Part shown: positions 1 through 8,944 of the stretch, piece after piece | Position numbering within the stretch: the first letter of the stretch is position 1 | How the letters are laid out: every line of letters starts with the position of its first letter | Source: Rhodobacteraceae bacterium Alg238-R152 | GTDB lineage: Bacteria; Pseudomonadota; Alphaproteobacteria; Rhodobacterales; Rhodobacteraceae | DNA: 64,000 bases | Assembly (NCBI GenBank): GCA_900537125.1 | Contig: UNRJ01000008.1 | Location: 186,001-250,000, forward strand | Direction of reading: 5' to 3' | The notes under the pieces: generated by a model | The model's database searches: none | Seen by the model: the letters and a program-made list of their open reading frames with translations, nothing else | What the model was told of the DNA's origin: nothing | Translations under genes and position numbers: made by a program

Positions 1-1
1 C

Positions 2-1744
2 TGCGGCGGTAAGCTGATCTGGGATGAGGCGCAGGCGCATTTCCGTCCCGATCCGGACCGCGCCCCAACCAGCCATGACGGCAATGCGTTTGTTGTGACC
101 GCCGGGTCCGCCAGTGGTCCGCTGAAGCTGGGCGACGTGCTGGTTGATGGTCAAAAAGCCGGTGAAGTCGCGGCGGAGGCGGCTGGATTTGCGGTGACCT
201 CTGCTGAGGCTCCCAAAGGCGAGGTGCATGACGAAGCGCCGCTGGTCCCATGTTGGATGATGCCACAAGGTGCAGGTCCAAAACTGCGCATGAAAGCTTG
301 GTTGGACTATCAGAACGACGTGAAAGTGTCGGATGTAAAGCTGGCGGCCCAAGAAGGCTATGAAAGTGTCGAGCACACCAAACGCTACACCACGTTGGGT
401 ATGGCGACGGATCAGGGTAAGTTGAGCAATATCAACGGATTGGCGGTACTTTCTGATGCGCTCAATCAGCCCATTCCAGCCACTGGGACCACCACCTTCC
501 GTCCGCCCTACACGCCGATCTCAATGGGTGCGATTGCGGGGGAAGCGCGCGATGAAGTGTTCCAACCGCTGCGCCGCACAACCATTCACGACTGGCACGA
601 GGCCAATGGTGCGTTCTTTGAACCGGTTGGCCACTGGAGGCGTCCGTACTGCTTCCCACGTGGCAGAGAAAGCCATGCTGATGCTGTGAAACGCGAAATC
701 AACCAGACCCGCGAAAGCGTTGGCCTGCTGGATGCGTCAACCTTGGGCAAAATCATCGTAAAAGGCCCGAACGCCGGCAAGTTCTTGAACATGATGTACA
801 CCAACATGATGTCCACGCTGAAGGTGGGGAAATGCCGCTACGGCCTGATGTGCAACGAGAACGGCTTCCTGATGGATGACGGCGTTGTAGCCCGCATCGA
901 TGAGGACACTTTCTTGTGTCACACCACCACTGGCGGCGCGGAGCGTATTCACGGCTGGATGGAAGACTGGCTGCAATGTGAATGGTGGGATTGGCAGGTT
1001 TATACCGCCAATGTCACCGAGCAATATGCGCAGATCGCAGTGGTAGGCCCCAACGCCCGCAAAGTAATTGAGAAACTTGGCGGCGAGATGGACGTCTCCA
1101 AAGAAGGCCTCGCCTTCATGGAGTGGAAAGACGGCAAGATCGGCGATTTTGACGCGCGGGCTTACCGGATTTCCTTCTCCGGCGAGCTGTCTTATGAAAT
1201 TGCCGTGCCAGCCAGCCAAGGCCGCGCCTTCTGGGACGCGCTTTTGGAAGCAGGCGCCGAGTTCAACATCATGCCCTACGGTACCGAAGCGCTGCACGTG
1301 ATGCGGGCCGAAAAAGGCTTCATCATGATTGGGGATGAAACTGACGGCACGGTGATCCCGCAAGATCTCAACATGCAGTGGGCGATTTCCAAGAAGAAAG
1401 AAGATTTCCTGGGCAAACGTGCGCAGATGCGTGACCACATGGCCTCGGAAGATCGCTGGAAACTGGCGGGCTTTGAAACCGAAGATGGCTCTGTCATTCC
1501 CGATGGGGCTTACATTGTCGATCATGGCACCAACGCCAACGGCCAGCGCAACACGCAGGGCCGTGTGACCTCGACTTACTATTCGCCCACACTGGACCGT
1601 GGCATCGCCATGGGGCTTATCCACGGCGGCATGAAACGTCTCGGCGATGTGGTTGAGTTCAACAAAGTGGACGGCAGTACGGTGAAAGCCAAAGTGGTGG
1701 ATCCGGTGTTCTATGACAAAGACGGGGAGAAGCAGAATGTCTAA
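2..1744 (+). CDS. soxA: Sarcosine oxidase alpha subunit, C-terminal part (5' truncated by window)
   Basis: The large subunit of heterotetrameric sarcosine oxidase demethylates sarcosine to glycine, passing the one-carbon unit to tetrahydrofolate. The frame is open from base 2, so the gene enters from the left and no true start is visible; about 581 codons remain of a family usually near 1000 residues. The part present covers the end of the dinucleotide-binding half and the C-terminal GcvT-like aminomethyltransferase domain (features such as GLLDAST, GPNAGKFL, GTEALHVMRAEKGF). The stop overlaps the start of soxG by 8 bases, which indicates translational coupling. The beta and delta genes are expected just upstream, outside the window. 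Confidence 0.93.
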   Translation, partial: CGGKLIWDEAQAHFRPDPDRAPTSHDGNAFVVTAGSASGPLKLGDVLVDGQKAGEVAAEAAGFAVTSAEAPKGEVHDEAPLVPCWMMPQGAGPKLRMKAWLDYQNDVKVSDVKLAAQEGYESVEHTKRYTTLGMATDQGKLSNINGLAVLSDALNQPIPATGTTTFRPPYTPISMGAIAGEARDEVFQPLRRTTIHDWHEANGAFFEPVGHWRRPYCFPRGRESHADAVKREINQTRESVGLLDASTLGKIIVKGPNAGKFLNMMYTNMMSTLKVGKCRYGLMCNENGFLMDDGVVARIDEDTFLCHTTTGGAERIHGWMEDWLQCEWWDWQVYTANVTEQYAQIAVVGPNARKVIEKLGGEMDVSKEGLAFMEWKDGKIGDFDARAYRISFSGELSYEIAVPASQGRAFWDALLEAGAEFNIMPYGTEALHVMRAEKGFIMIGDETDGTVIPQDLNMQWAISKKKEDFLGKRAQMRDHMASEDRWKLAGFETEDGSVIPDGAYIVDHGTNANGQRNTQGRVTSTYYSPTLDRGIAMGLIHGGMKRLGDVVEFNKVDGSTVKAKVVDPVFYDKDGEKQNV

Positions 1745-2303
1745 GGCTGTGAGCGCCCTGGATGGCGTAGCATTTGAAGGCTTTGCCAAAGTTGAAGAAA
1801 CCGGCCTGCGTGGCATGATCACCGTGCGTGGTGATTTGGCGTCCAAAGAGATGGCGGCAGCTGTGAAAACGGCAACTGGTGCGGCGGTGCCTGCGCTGCG
1901 GAAAGTGACCTCCGGTGACAAAGCCTCGGTTGCGTGGATGTCACCAGACGAGCTGCTGGTTGTGGTGGACTATGATCAAGCTGAGGCCACCGTTTCCCAG
2001 ATGAATGAGGCGCTAAAAGGTAGCCACGCACTGGTTGCCAATGTGTCTGATGCACGTGCGGTGTTCCGCGTGTCTGGCGATGGCAGCCGTGATGTGTTGG
2101 CCAAACTTGCACCTGTTGATTTTGCTCAAGAGGCCTTTGGTGCAGATGACATCCGCCGGTCCCGGATTGCGCAGGTGCCTGCGGCTGTTTGGGGCAATGA
2201 CGACGGCAGCTTTGAGGTCATCTGCTTCCGCTCTGTGGCGCAATACGTCTTTGATGTGCTGAAAGTCTCGGTGCAATCGGGTGGTGAAGTGGGCTTCCAT
2301 TGA
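1737..2303 (+). CDS. soxG: Sarcosine oxidase gamma subunit
   Basis: Small subunit of heterotetrameric sarcosine oxidase, predicted cytoplasmic, 188 residues. I chose the ATG at 1737, which gives a protein beginning MSKAVSALDG and has a purine-rich GGGGAGAAG just upstream; a longer frame from 1713 would start inside the soxA coding region with no gain. The gene overlaps soxA by 8 bases. The sequence has the low-complexity alpha/beta pattern of SoxG (SPDELLVV, NVSDARAVFRVSG, CFRSVAQYVFDVL), and its place after soxA is the standard operon order. It is the last gene of the operon; the next gene starts 110 bases downstream. Confidence 0.92.
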   Translation: MSKAVSALDGVAFEGFAKVEETGLRGMITVRGDLASKEMAAAVKTATGAAVPALRKVTSGDKASVAWMSPDELLVVVDYDQAEATVSQMNEALKGSHALVANVSDARAVFRVSGDGSRDVLAKLAPVDFAQEAFGADDIRRSRIAQVPAAVWGNDDGSFEVICFRSVAQYVFDVLKVSVQSGGEVGFH

Positions 2304-2413
2304 GGTATTTTAGCACGTGGCCGAAAGGCTGTGTGCTCGTGACAGGGTTTCCACTTGCGGTTGCGCGTTGTACGTCTAATGTCCCGAAAACAACTTTGGG
2401 ACGTTACTGAACT

Positions 2414-2815
2414 ATGTTGAAGACAATTTCTGTTGTGCTTGGCCTTTCTCTCACGGCAACGACATCTGTGCATGCACAAACCTATATTTGCAAATTCCGC
2501 GGTGGCGGAACCAATGGTACCATTTCGCCGGAGGTTCTGGTCGAGTTCGATGGCAAAGGTGGGGCGCAAATCACCGATCGCCTGTCCAAGCACCATGGGC
2601 GCTCGCCAGTGCAGGCGAAGTTTGTTCAGGACAACGGGAAACAAATGCGGGTGCGTTGGCGTTTGGAAGATGTGGTAAGCAGCAAAGGTCAAAAGGCCAC
2701 GCTGGAATGGTCCTTGGTGTATAAAAAGAAACGCAACCGGGCCCATCTTACGTTCAATGCCTTTGGATATCCGAATACCGAAACCGGCAATGGGTCCTGT
2801 GCATTGCAAAAGTAA
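2414..2815 (+). CDS. Small secreted protein of unknown function
   Basis: A 133-residue protein with a clear signal peptide (hydrophobic residues about 5-17, then VHAQ with likely cleavage after Ala21 or so). The mature part has two cysteines (YICKF near the new N-terminus, GSCALQK at the C-terminus) that could form a disulphide in the periplasm. I recognise no family. A short hairpin (GTCCC at 2381 with GGGAC at 2398) ends 11 bases before the ATG and could affect translation, but that is only a guess. The gene is isolated between the sox operon and sodB, all on the plus strand, and is probably transcribed by itself. Confidence 0.75.
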   Translation: MLKTISVVLGLSLTATTSVHAQTYICKFRGGGTNGTISPEVLVEFDGKGGAQITDRLSKHHGRSPVQAKFVQDNGKQMRVRWRLEDVVSSKGQKATLEWSLVYKKKRNRAHLTFNAFGYPNTETGNGSCALQK

Positions 2816-2944
2816 AGCGCTGCGCAGCAGAAGAGGCAAGATGCCCGTAGGCGCAGCATTTTGCCGCTTTGCTCTTGACCTCAAGGGCCATTCGCCCACA
2901 TGTGTCTGGCAAAGACAAATCGCGCAACAGAAGAGGATGCTGCA

Positions 2945-3544
2945 ATGGCTTTTCAACTCCCTGATCTTCCATACGCCCACGACGCACTGGCTGACAAAGG
3001 CATGTCTGCAGAGACGATGGAATTCCACCACGACCTGCACCACAACGCCTATGTGACCAACGGCAACGCCGCCATCGCAGGCACCGAGTGGGAAAACAAG
3101 TCTCTCGAAGAGATCATCGTGGGCACCTACGACGCCAAATCCGTTGCGCAAAACGGCATCTTCAACAACATCTCCCAGCTGTGGAACCACAACCAGTTCT
3201 GGGAAATGATGGGCCCAGGCGCAAACGCCATGCCAGGTGAGCTGGAAAAAGCGCTGGTTGAATCTTTTGGCTCCATTGACGAGTTCAAAAAGCAGTTCTC
3301 CGCCGCAGGCGCAGGTCAGTTTGGATCCGGCTGGTGCTGGCTCGTGAAAAACGCTGACGGTTCTCTGGCAGTGACCAAGACCGAAAACGGCGTGAACCCA
3401 CTGTGCTTCAACCAGACCGCGCTCTTGGGCTGTGACGTATGGGAGCACTCCTACTACATCGACTTCCGCAACAAGCGTCCGGTCTACCTGACCAACTTCC
3501 TGGACAACCTGGTCAACTGGGAAAACGTTGCGTCCCGGATGTAA
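2945..3544 (+). CDS. sodB: Iron (or Fe/Mn) superoxide dismutase
   Basis: Converts superoxide to oxygen and hydrogen peroxide in the cytoplasm. The protein is 199 residues, normal for the family, with no signal peptide. The expected metal ligands are visible: a His near residue 28 (FHHDLHH), His82 (WNHNQFW), Asp164 and His168 (the signature DVWEHSYY). GQFGSGWCWLV is typical of the iron-type proteins, but metal choice cannot be settled by eye. I chose the ATG at 2945, giving MAFQLPDLPY; the longer frame from 2900 adds residues that do not belong to the family. A perfect terminator hairpin begins 25 bases after the stop, inside the next gene. Confidence 0.96.
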   Translation: MAFQLPDLPYAHDALADKGMSAETMEFHHDLHHNAYVTNGNAAIAGTEWENKSLEEIIVGTYDAKSVAQNGIFNNISQLWNHNQFWEMMGPGANAMPGELEKALVESFGSIDEFKKQFSAAGAGQFGSGWCWLVKNADGSLAVTKTENGVNPLCFNQTALLGCDVWEHSYYIDFRNKRPVYLTNFLDNLVNWENVASRM

Positions 3545-3547
3545 GCG

Positions 3548-4450
3548 GTGACCCGACGTGGATTTATCAAAGGCCTGCTGGGAGTGATCCTAGCAGGCCT
3601 TTTTGCAGCCACCTATGGGTTCTTTATTGAGCCCGCGCTGCGGCTGCGGGTAAAAAAGTGGCGTATCAGGCGCGATGACTGGACCGCGCCACCGCTGAGA
3701 ATAGCGCTATTGGCGGATCTGCACGCGGGTAAGCCCTTTCCCGACCTCAAACGGATGAGACAAGTCGTGACACGCACCAACGCATTGGATGCGGATTTGG
3801 TTTTATTGCTGGGAGACTACGCCGCCAGTCACGCTTTCACGACAGAAGCCGTTGATATTGCCGATCTGGCGCCCGTTTTGGCTGAGCTTAAGGCCAAACA
3901 CGGCGTTTTTGGCATCTTGGGAAACCACGACTGGTGGGATGATCCAGAAGCGCAACGCCGTCGTGCAGGTCCTAACTTTTTTGCGCAGACCTTGGCAGCA
4001 AACGGGATACCGATTTTCTCCAATCAGGCGCGTAAGATTGAAGGCGCGGGTGTGTGGCTGGCGGGTTTGGAAGACCAACTGGCTCTGCGCCACAAGGGTG
4101 GGGGCTTTGAAGGCTTGCATGATCTGGAAGGGACATTGTCGCAGGTTGCGCCGGATGGAGCGCCAGTCGTGATGATGGCGCATGAGCCTGATATCTTTGT
4201 AAAAATTCCGGATCGGGTTGGGCTAACGGTCTCTGGTCACACACATGGCGGCCAGGTGCGTTTGTTTGGGTATTCCCCAAGAGTGCCTTCCCGCTATGGA
4301 AATCGATTTGCCTACGGCCATGTGCGAGAAGGTGGGCGAGATCTTGTGGTCTCAGGAGGCATAGGCTGCTCAATTCTGCCCGTGCGTTTTGGTGTGGTTC
4401 CAGAGATCACCGTTGTGGAAATCTCCGGAACCGAAAAGGAGATGGCTTAG
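3548..4450 (+). CDS. Tat-exported calcineurin-like metallophosphoesterase (YkuE/YaeI type)
   Basis: A 300-residue two-metal phosphoesterase. Metal-binding motifs are in order: DLH (57-59), GD (89-90), GNHD (125-128), a His in AHEPD (211-215) and GHTHGGQ (230-236). The N-terminus has a twin-arginine motif (TRRGFIK) and then a hydrophobic stretch, so it should be exported folded by Tat and may stay membrane-anchored. Relatives such as B. subtilis YkuE are Tat substrates; the substrate here is unknown. It begins with GTG only 3 bases after the sodB stop, and a strong intrinsic terminator lies inside the first 20 codons. The 3' end overlaps the convergent LOG gene by 4 bases. Confidence 0.88.
   Translation: MTRRGFIKGLLGVILAGLFAATYGFFIEPALRLRVKKWRIRRDDWTAPPLRIALLADLHAGKPFPDLKRMRQVVTRTNALDADLVLLLGDYAASHAFTTEAVDIADLAPVLAELKAKHGVFGILGNHDWWDDPEAQRRRAGPNFFAQTLAANGIPIFSNQARKIEGAGVWLAGLEDQLALRHKGGGFEGLHDLEGTLSQVAPDGAPVVMMAHEPDIFVKIPDRVGLTVSGHTHGGQVRLFGYSPRVPSRYGNRFAYGHVREGGRDLVVSGGIGCSILPVRFGVVPEITVVEISGTEKEMA
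3569..3604 (+). terminator. Intrinsic terminator hairpin of sodB, inside the following gene
   Basis: A 15-base-pair inverted repeat (3569-3583 with 3588-3602, one G-T pair) closes on a GTGA loop, a GNRA tetraloop, and ends in five T residues (3600-3604). It sits 25 bases after the sodB stop but within codons 8-19 of the metallophosphoesterase, where it encodes part of the Tat signal. It should terminate most sodB transcripts and limit read-through into the downstream gene. Confidence 0.8.
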
Positions 4451-4998
4451 CCAAACGCCCGATCCAGGATCGCTTCCATCTCGGTCACGTCATTCGCTAC
4501 GTGGATGAAATCCTTCAGGCTCTGCTCGGCAAAACCTTGATCGATCACGTGATCCACCAACCCAATCAGCGGGTCCCAGAAGCCATTCACATTCAGCACC
4601 ACAATTGGTTTTTCATGCAGCCCCAGCTGTCGCCATGTCAGCACTTCAAAAAACTCATCAAGTGAGCCTGCACCACCCGGCAGCACCACAATGGCATCGC
4701 TGTTCATGAACATGACCTTTTTGCGCTCATGCATGTTTTCGGTCACGATGAAGTTGGTCAGATCGCGCTTGCCAACTTCCCATTCCAAAAGGTGGGTGGG
4801 GATCACGCCAAAGGTGTCTGCGCCTACTGCCTGTGCAGCATTGGCCACCGCGCCCATCAGACCCACATCACCTGCGCCATAGACCAAACGCCAGTTTTTG
4901 TCGCCAAACCGCGCGCCAAAGGCTTCAGCAGCCTCCTTATACGCGGCATCGCCACCAAAACGTGAACCACAAAAGACACAGATCGAGCGTGTGGTCAT
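4447..4998 (-). CDS. LOG family protein (cytokinin riboside 5'-monophosphate phosphoribohydrolase-like)
   Basis: A Rossmann-fold nucleotide hydrolase of the TIGR00730/LOG family, 183 residues, which releases the base from nucleoside 5'-monophosphates in characterised members. The N-terminus (SICVFCGS) and the diagnostic PGGAGSLDE loop are present, a variant of the usual PGGxGTxxE. I placed the start at the ATG at 4998 because a GGAGA ribosome binding site lies about 6 bases upstream; the open frame extends to 5037 but adds an unrelated N-terminus. The role in a marine bacterium is probably purine nucleotide salvage, not hormone production; this is inference. It is transcribed towards the metallophosphoesterase and overlaps its end by 4 bases. 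Confidence 0.9.
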   Translation of the reverse strand: MTTRSICVFCGSRFGGDAAYKEAAEAFGARFGDKNWRLVYGAGDVGLMGAVANAAQAVGADTFGVIPTHLLEWEVGKRDLTNFIVTENMHERKKVMFMNSDAIVVLPGGAGSLDEFFEVLTWRQLGLHEKPIVVLNVNGFWDPLIGLVDHVIDQGFAEQSLKDFIHVANDVTEMEAILDRAFG

Positions 4999-5096
4999 GA
5001 AAGTCTCCAATATGTTCAAAGCTGTTTTGACCAGCAATATCCAGATTGGTAGGGTCTCTCAACCAAGATGCAGCCGACTTCGGGGGATATTCGGCG

Positions 5097-6989
5097 ATGA
5101 GTGACAAAGCTTCGATTTTTAGTGGAAATGTGGCCTGGGTGGCTGGTGTTGTGGTGGCGATGGGCGTGTCTGTCTTTGCGCTTGTGTCCACTGGCGTGTT
5201 GGACGGTGGCGATCAGCCTGTCGTAGAGGATACCACAACAAAGACCGCCGCGCCTGTTGTGAATACCGAGACAAACCCGTCTGACCTAGCTGGCGAGCCA
5301 GAACAAAATCCGACGTCGGATGCATCTGCCAAAGCTGAAGTCACTGACCAACCTGCTGAAACAGCGGCGGTGTCTCAAGAGAAAACCCCAGCCAAAGACT
5401 CGGCCTCTACGGAAGCTGCTGCGGCTCCAGAAACTTTGGATGAGCAAGCCGCGCCGATCATTGCACCAAGCTTTGATATTGTGCGCGTTGATGCCGAAGG
5501 CAACACTGTTGTGGCAGGGGCCGCTGCGCCGGGCGCTATGCTGGGCATTTTGCTCGATGGCACTGAAGTGGCTTTGGCTCCGGTGGATACCTCCGGTAAA
5601 TTTGCCGCCATTCTTGCGATTGAACCAAGCAATGCTGCCCGCGTTCTGAGCCTTGTGGAGCGGCGTGACGAAGGCGATGTGCTGTCTGATGCTACCGTGA
5701 TAGTCGCACCGGTTGTTGCTGTTGCCAAGACAATGGTGGTGCCTGAGGTTGCAGCCCAGACCGAAAAGAGCACCGCGCCTGAGCCAACACCCACGCAAAA
5801 CGTTGTGGCCGAAACAGAGAGCGTTGTGGAGGCGACTCAGGCCGAGGTAGCATCCAAAGATACATCCACCCAGACCGAAGCGGATGTCGCTGAAATTCAG
5901 GTAAGCAATGCGGTAAAAGATATTGAAGTTGCAGTAAAAAGCACTCCTGATGAAGCTGATCAATCGACAAAGGACGCAGAGACCGAGGTTGTCATTCCCG
6001 CGACAGAACCCAAAGCACCGGCTGTGATTGTCTCGGACTCCGAAGGTGTGCGGGTTGTGCAACCGGCAGCCCCAACAGACGCAACACCTGAGGTGTTGGC
6101 GGCAGTGTCCATCGACTCGATCAGTTACACCGATAGTGGTGCTGTAATGGTGTCTGGTCGTGGCAATCCCAATGCTTTTGTGCGCCTTTATCTGGACAAT
6201 GCACTGGCGGCGACAACGCAGATTGACGACGCGGGCCTGTGGGCCACTCAGCTTGGCGATGTGGCGGGTGGGCTCTACGAACTGCGTGCCGATGAGGTGG
6301 ACGAAGCTGCCAAGGTGCTCTCCCGTGTTGTAACCCCGTTCAAACGGGAAACACCGGAAACCGTGGCACAGGCCCGTGCACAAGCAGAGGCGGTCGCCGC
6401 AGCTGAGAATACCTCCCCGTCTGCAGATGACACAGCAACGGAGAGCGTTAAAGCCGATCAACAACCTGTGGCAAATGCTGAGGCGCCAACAGAAGCCCCA
6501 CAAAGCACAGCCGAAGCTGCACCGGCAACGACCACCACGCCGGACCAATCTGTATCACAAGAAGACAGTGACGCAGCCGAACAGGCAAAATCATCTTCTG
6601 AGGGTCAGGAAGCTGCCTCCGCTCCCGCAGAGCAGCCGGAAGTGATGGCAGACGTGTCGGACACAGCTGTCGACATCCAAACAACCCCTGGTCCGATCCA
6701 GACACCGGAAGCGGCACAAGAAGCAGCGCAGGCGCCTGAAACTGAGCCTGCAAATGCTGACACAAATACAGTTGCTGAGCCTACAACCGCAGTACAAACC
6801 CAGCCGGAAACAGCGCAGCCACCGGTGCGCATCGTCACCGTGCAACCCGGCGCAACCCTCTGGGCCATCGCGCGTGACCGTTACGGTGAAGGGCAATTGT
6901 ACCTGCAGGTTTTTGAAGCCAACAAAGACAAAATCCGCGATCCAAACCTGATTTATCCCGGCCAAGTGTTCACCGTTCCTGAAGAATAA
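5097..6989 (+). CDS. Membrane-anchored LysM peptidoglycan-binding protein with long acidic linker
   Basis: A 630-residue envelope protein. After a short cytoplasmic N-terminus there is one transmembrane helix (about residues 12-32), then a very long Ala/Glu/Thr/Pro-rich region that looks disordered, interrupted by two related beta-rich segments (VRVDAEGNTVVAGAAAPG and IDSISYTDSGAVMVSGRGNP) resembling bacterial Ig-like domains. A LysM domain ends the protein (VTVQPGATLWAIARDRYG through YPGQVFTVP). It should span the periplasm and bind peptidoglycan. I use the ATG at 5097, preceded by GGGGGA; the longer frame starts with an unsupported TTG at 5046. The gene is divergent from the LOG gene, with about 98 bases between the starts. 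Confidence 0.85.
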   Translation: MSDKASIFSGNVAWVAGVVVAMGVSVFALVSTGVLDGGDQPVVEDTTTKTAAPVVNTETNPSDLAGEPEQNPTSDASAKAEVTDQPAETAAVSQEKTPAKDSASTEAAAAPETLDEQAAPIIAPSFDIVRVDAEGNTVVAGAAAPGAMLGILLDGTEVALAPVDTSGKFAAILAIEPSNAARVLSLVERRDEGDVLSDATVIVAPVVAVAKTMVVPEVAAQTEKSTAPEPTPTQNVVAETESVVEATQAEVASKDTSTQTEADVAEIQVSNAVKDIEVAVKSTPDEADQSTKDAETEVVIPATEPKAPAVIVSDSEGVRVVQPAAPTDATPEVLAAVSIDSISYTDSGAVMVSGRGNPNAFVRLYLDNALAATTQIDDAGLWATQLGDVAGGLYELRADEVDEAAKVLSRVVTPFKRETPETVAQARAQAEAVAAAENTSPSADDTATESVKADQQPVANAEAPTEAPQSTAEAAPATTTTPDQSVSQEDSDAAEQAKSSSEGQEAASAPAEQPEVMADVSDTAVDIQTTPGPIQTPEAAQEAAQAPETEPANADTNTVAEPTTAVQTQPETAQPPVRIVTVQPGATLWAIARDRYGEGQLYLQVFEANKDKIRDPNLIYPGQVFTVPEE

Positions 6990-7063
6990 TGCGACCGGGG
7001 CTGGCAAGTCCCGCATCCTGTGATTAGGTTTGCAACGCTAACCAACTCATAGGGCAGGCAAGC

Positions 7064-8884
7064 ATGGCACAATGGCATACGGCTTCGGCTGAGGAACTCG
7101 CGCGCAACGAGCAACGTTCCGGCTGGCGCACAGTTCGCAAGGTTTCCCCATACCTTTGGCCTGATGATAAGCCGTGGGTGAAGTATCGCGTTGTTCTGGC
7201 TTTGTGCATGCTATTGGCCTCTAAGGTGATCGCTGTCTACTCACCCATGCTCTACAAGGGGGCCGTGGATGCGCTTGCCAACGAAGGCGTGCCGCCGCTT
7301 GCGTTGGGGGCCGTTGGTTTGACCGTCGCCTATGGCATGGCCCGCCTAATGACCAACGGGTTTCAGCAGCTCCGAGACGCGGTCTTTGCCAAGGTCGCAC
7401 AACATGCCTTGCGACAGCTGGCATTGGAGACGTTTGAGCACATCCACCGCCTCTCAATGCGTTATCACATCACCCGCAAAACCGGCGGATTGAGCCGCAT
7501 CATCGAGCGCGGTGTAAAAGGTGTGGAGTTCCTTCTGCGCTTCCTGTTGTTCTCCATCGGGCCTTTGGTGCTTGAGCTGTTGATGATCTCGGCGATCTTC
7601 TATTGGCTGTTTGATGCGCGCTATCTGGCTGTGGTCGGGGTCACAATTGCGATCTACATCTGGTTCACATTCAAGGTCACCGAATGGCGTGTGAAATTGC
7701 GCCGCCAGATGAATGACCAGGATACAGATGCCAATCAAAAAGCCATCGACAGCCTGTTGAATTTCGAAACCGTTAAGTATTTTGGCGCCGAAAAACGCGA
7801 AGCTGCGCGCTACGACAGCGCCATGGCTGGATATGAAGAAGCGGCTCTAAAGACTTCATATTCCTTAGCTTTTTTGAATTTCGGTCAGTCGTTTCTGATC
7901 ACCGCAGGCTTGGTTATCGTGATGGTCATGGCTGCCATCGGCGTGCAAAACGGCGACCTGACCGTGGGCGATTTTGTCATGGTCAACGCCTATATGGTGC
8001 AGATCACCATGCCGCTGAATTTCCTAGGCACAGTCTACCGTGAAATCCGCCAAAGCCTTGTCGACATGGGCGAGATGTTTGATCTGCTTGGGCAACCAGC
8101 CGAAGTGTCTGACAAACCGGGGTCTAAACCACTTGTCATCAAAGATGGGTCCATCCAACTCGACAATATCGTCTTTGGCTATGAAGAAGACCGGTCAATC
8201 CTCAATGGTGTGAGTCTGGATGTGCCGGGCGGTCAGACCGTTGCGATTGTCGGTGCGTCTGGATCTGGTAAATCCACTATTGGCCGGCTGCTGTTCCGCT
8301 TTTATGACGTGCAAGGTGGGGCGTTGCGCATAGACGGCCAAGATGTGCGGGAGGTACAGCAGGAAAGCCTACATGAGTCCATTGGCGTGGTGCCGCAAGA
8401 CACAGTGCTTTTCAACGACACCATTCGCTACAACATCGCTTATGGCAAAGATGGTGCAACTCAGGAAGATGTGATTGCCGCCGCCAAAGCTGCACAGATA
8501 CATGATTTTATCACCGCCTTGCCTGATGGCTACGACACCTCCGTTGGCGAACGCGGCCTGAAGCTGTCTGGCGGGGAGAAACAGCGTGTTGGCATTGCTC
8601 GAACACTGCTCAAGAACCCGCCGATCCTGCTTCTGGACGAAGCCACCTCGGCGCTTGATACGGAAACGGAGCAGGGCATCAAAGAAGCTTTGGCGCATGC
8701 TGGCGAAGGTCGCACGGTGATCACCATCGCACACCGGCTCTCCACCATCGCAGAGGCGGATCGGATTGTTGTGCTGGAGAAAGGCCAAGTGGTCGAAGAG
8801 GGCACTCACAATGCGCTGCTCGACAAAAAGGGCCGCTATGCACAGCTCTGGACGCGACAGCTGGCGGATGACGACGCGGCCTAA
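7064..8884 (+). CDS. ABC transporter of the Atm1/HMT1 (ABCB7-like) family, fused permease-ATPase
   Basis: A 606-residue half-transporter that should dimerise in the inner membrane. The N-terminal half is a six-helix exporter domain; the C-terminal half has Walker A (GASGSGKST), a Q-loop (VPQDTVLF), the signature LSGGEKQR, Walker B with ILLLDEATSALD, and an H-loop (IAHRLST). The soluble N-terminal segment ending in YLWP, and the motif NFETVKYFGAE in the membrane domain, are typical of the mitochondrial Atm1 and bacterial homologues that export glutathione-bound species linked to Fe-S metabolism or metal detoxification. The start ATG at 7064 follows a GGGCAGGC site. Substrate is inferred from family only. 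Confidence 0.92.
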   Translation: MAQWHTASAEELARNEQRSGWRTVRKVSPYLWPDDKPWVKYRVVLALCMLLASKVIAVYSPMLYKGAVDALANEGVPPLALGAVGLTVAYGMARLMTNGFQQLRDAVFAKVAQHALRQLALETFEHIHRLSMRYHITRKTGGLSRIIERGVKGVEFLLRFLLFSIGPLVLELLMISAIFYWLFDARYLAVVGVTIAIYIWFTFKVTEWRVKLRRQMNDQDTDANQKAIDSLLNFETVKYFGAEKREAARYDSAMAGYEEAALKTSYSLAFLNFGQSFLITAGLVIVMVMAAIGVQNGDLTVGDFVMVNAYMVQITMPLNFLGTVYREIRQSLVDMGEMFDLLGQPAEVSDKPGSKPLVIKDGSIQLDNIVFGYEEDRSILNGVSLDVPGGQTVAIVGASGSGKSTIGRLLFRFYDVQGGALRIDGQDVREVQQESLHESIGVVPQDTVLFNDTIRYNIAYGKDGATQEDVIAAAKAAQIHDFITALPDGYDTSVGERGLKLSGGEKQRVGIARTLLKNPPILLLDEATSALDTETEQGIKEALAHAGEGRTVITIAHRLSTIAEADRIVVLEKGQVVEEGTHNALLDKKGRYAQLWTRQLADDDAA

Positions 8885-8944
8885 GCGGCGGATGCGTCTG
8901 AGTTGAGACGTACCCAATCGGCCTTGGCGCAAGGGGCCGTCTAT

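Noticed and set aside
737-1921. A 394-codon minus-strand open frame opposite soxA
   Set aside because: It is the antisense of a clearly recognised gene, composition is His/Phe/Arg-rich and nothing like a real protein.
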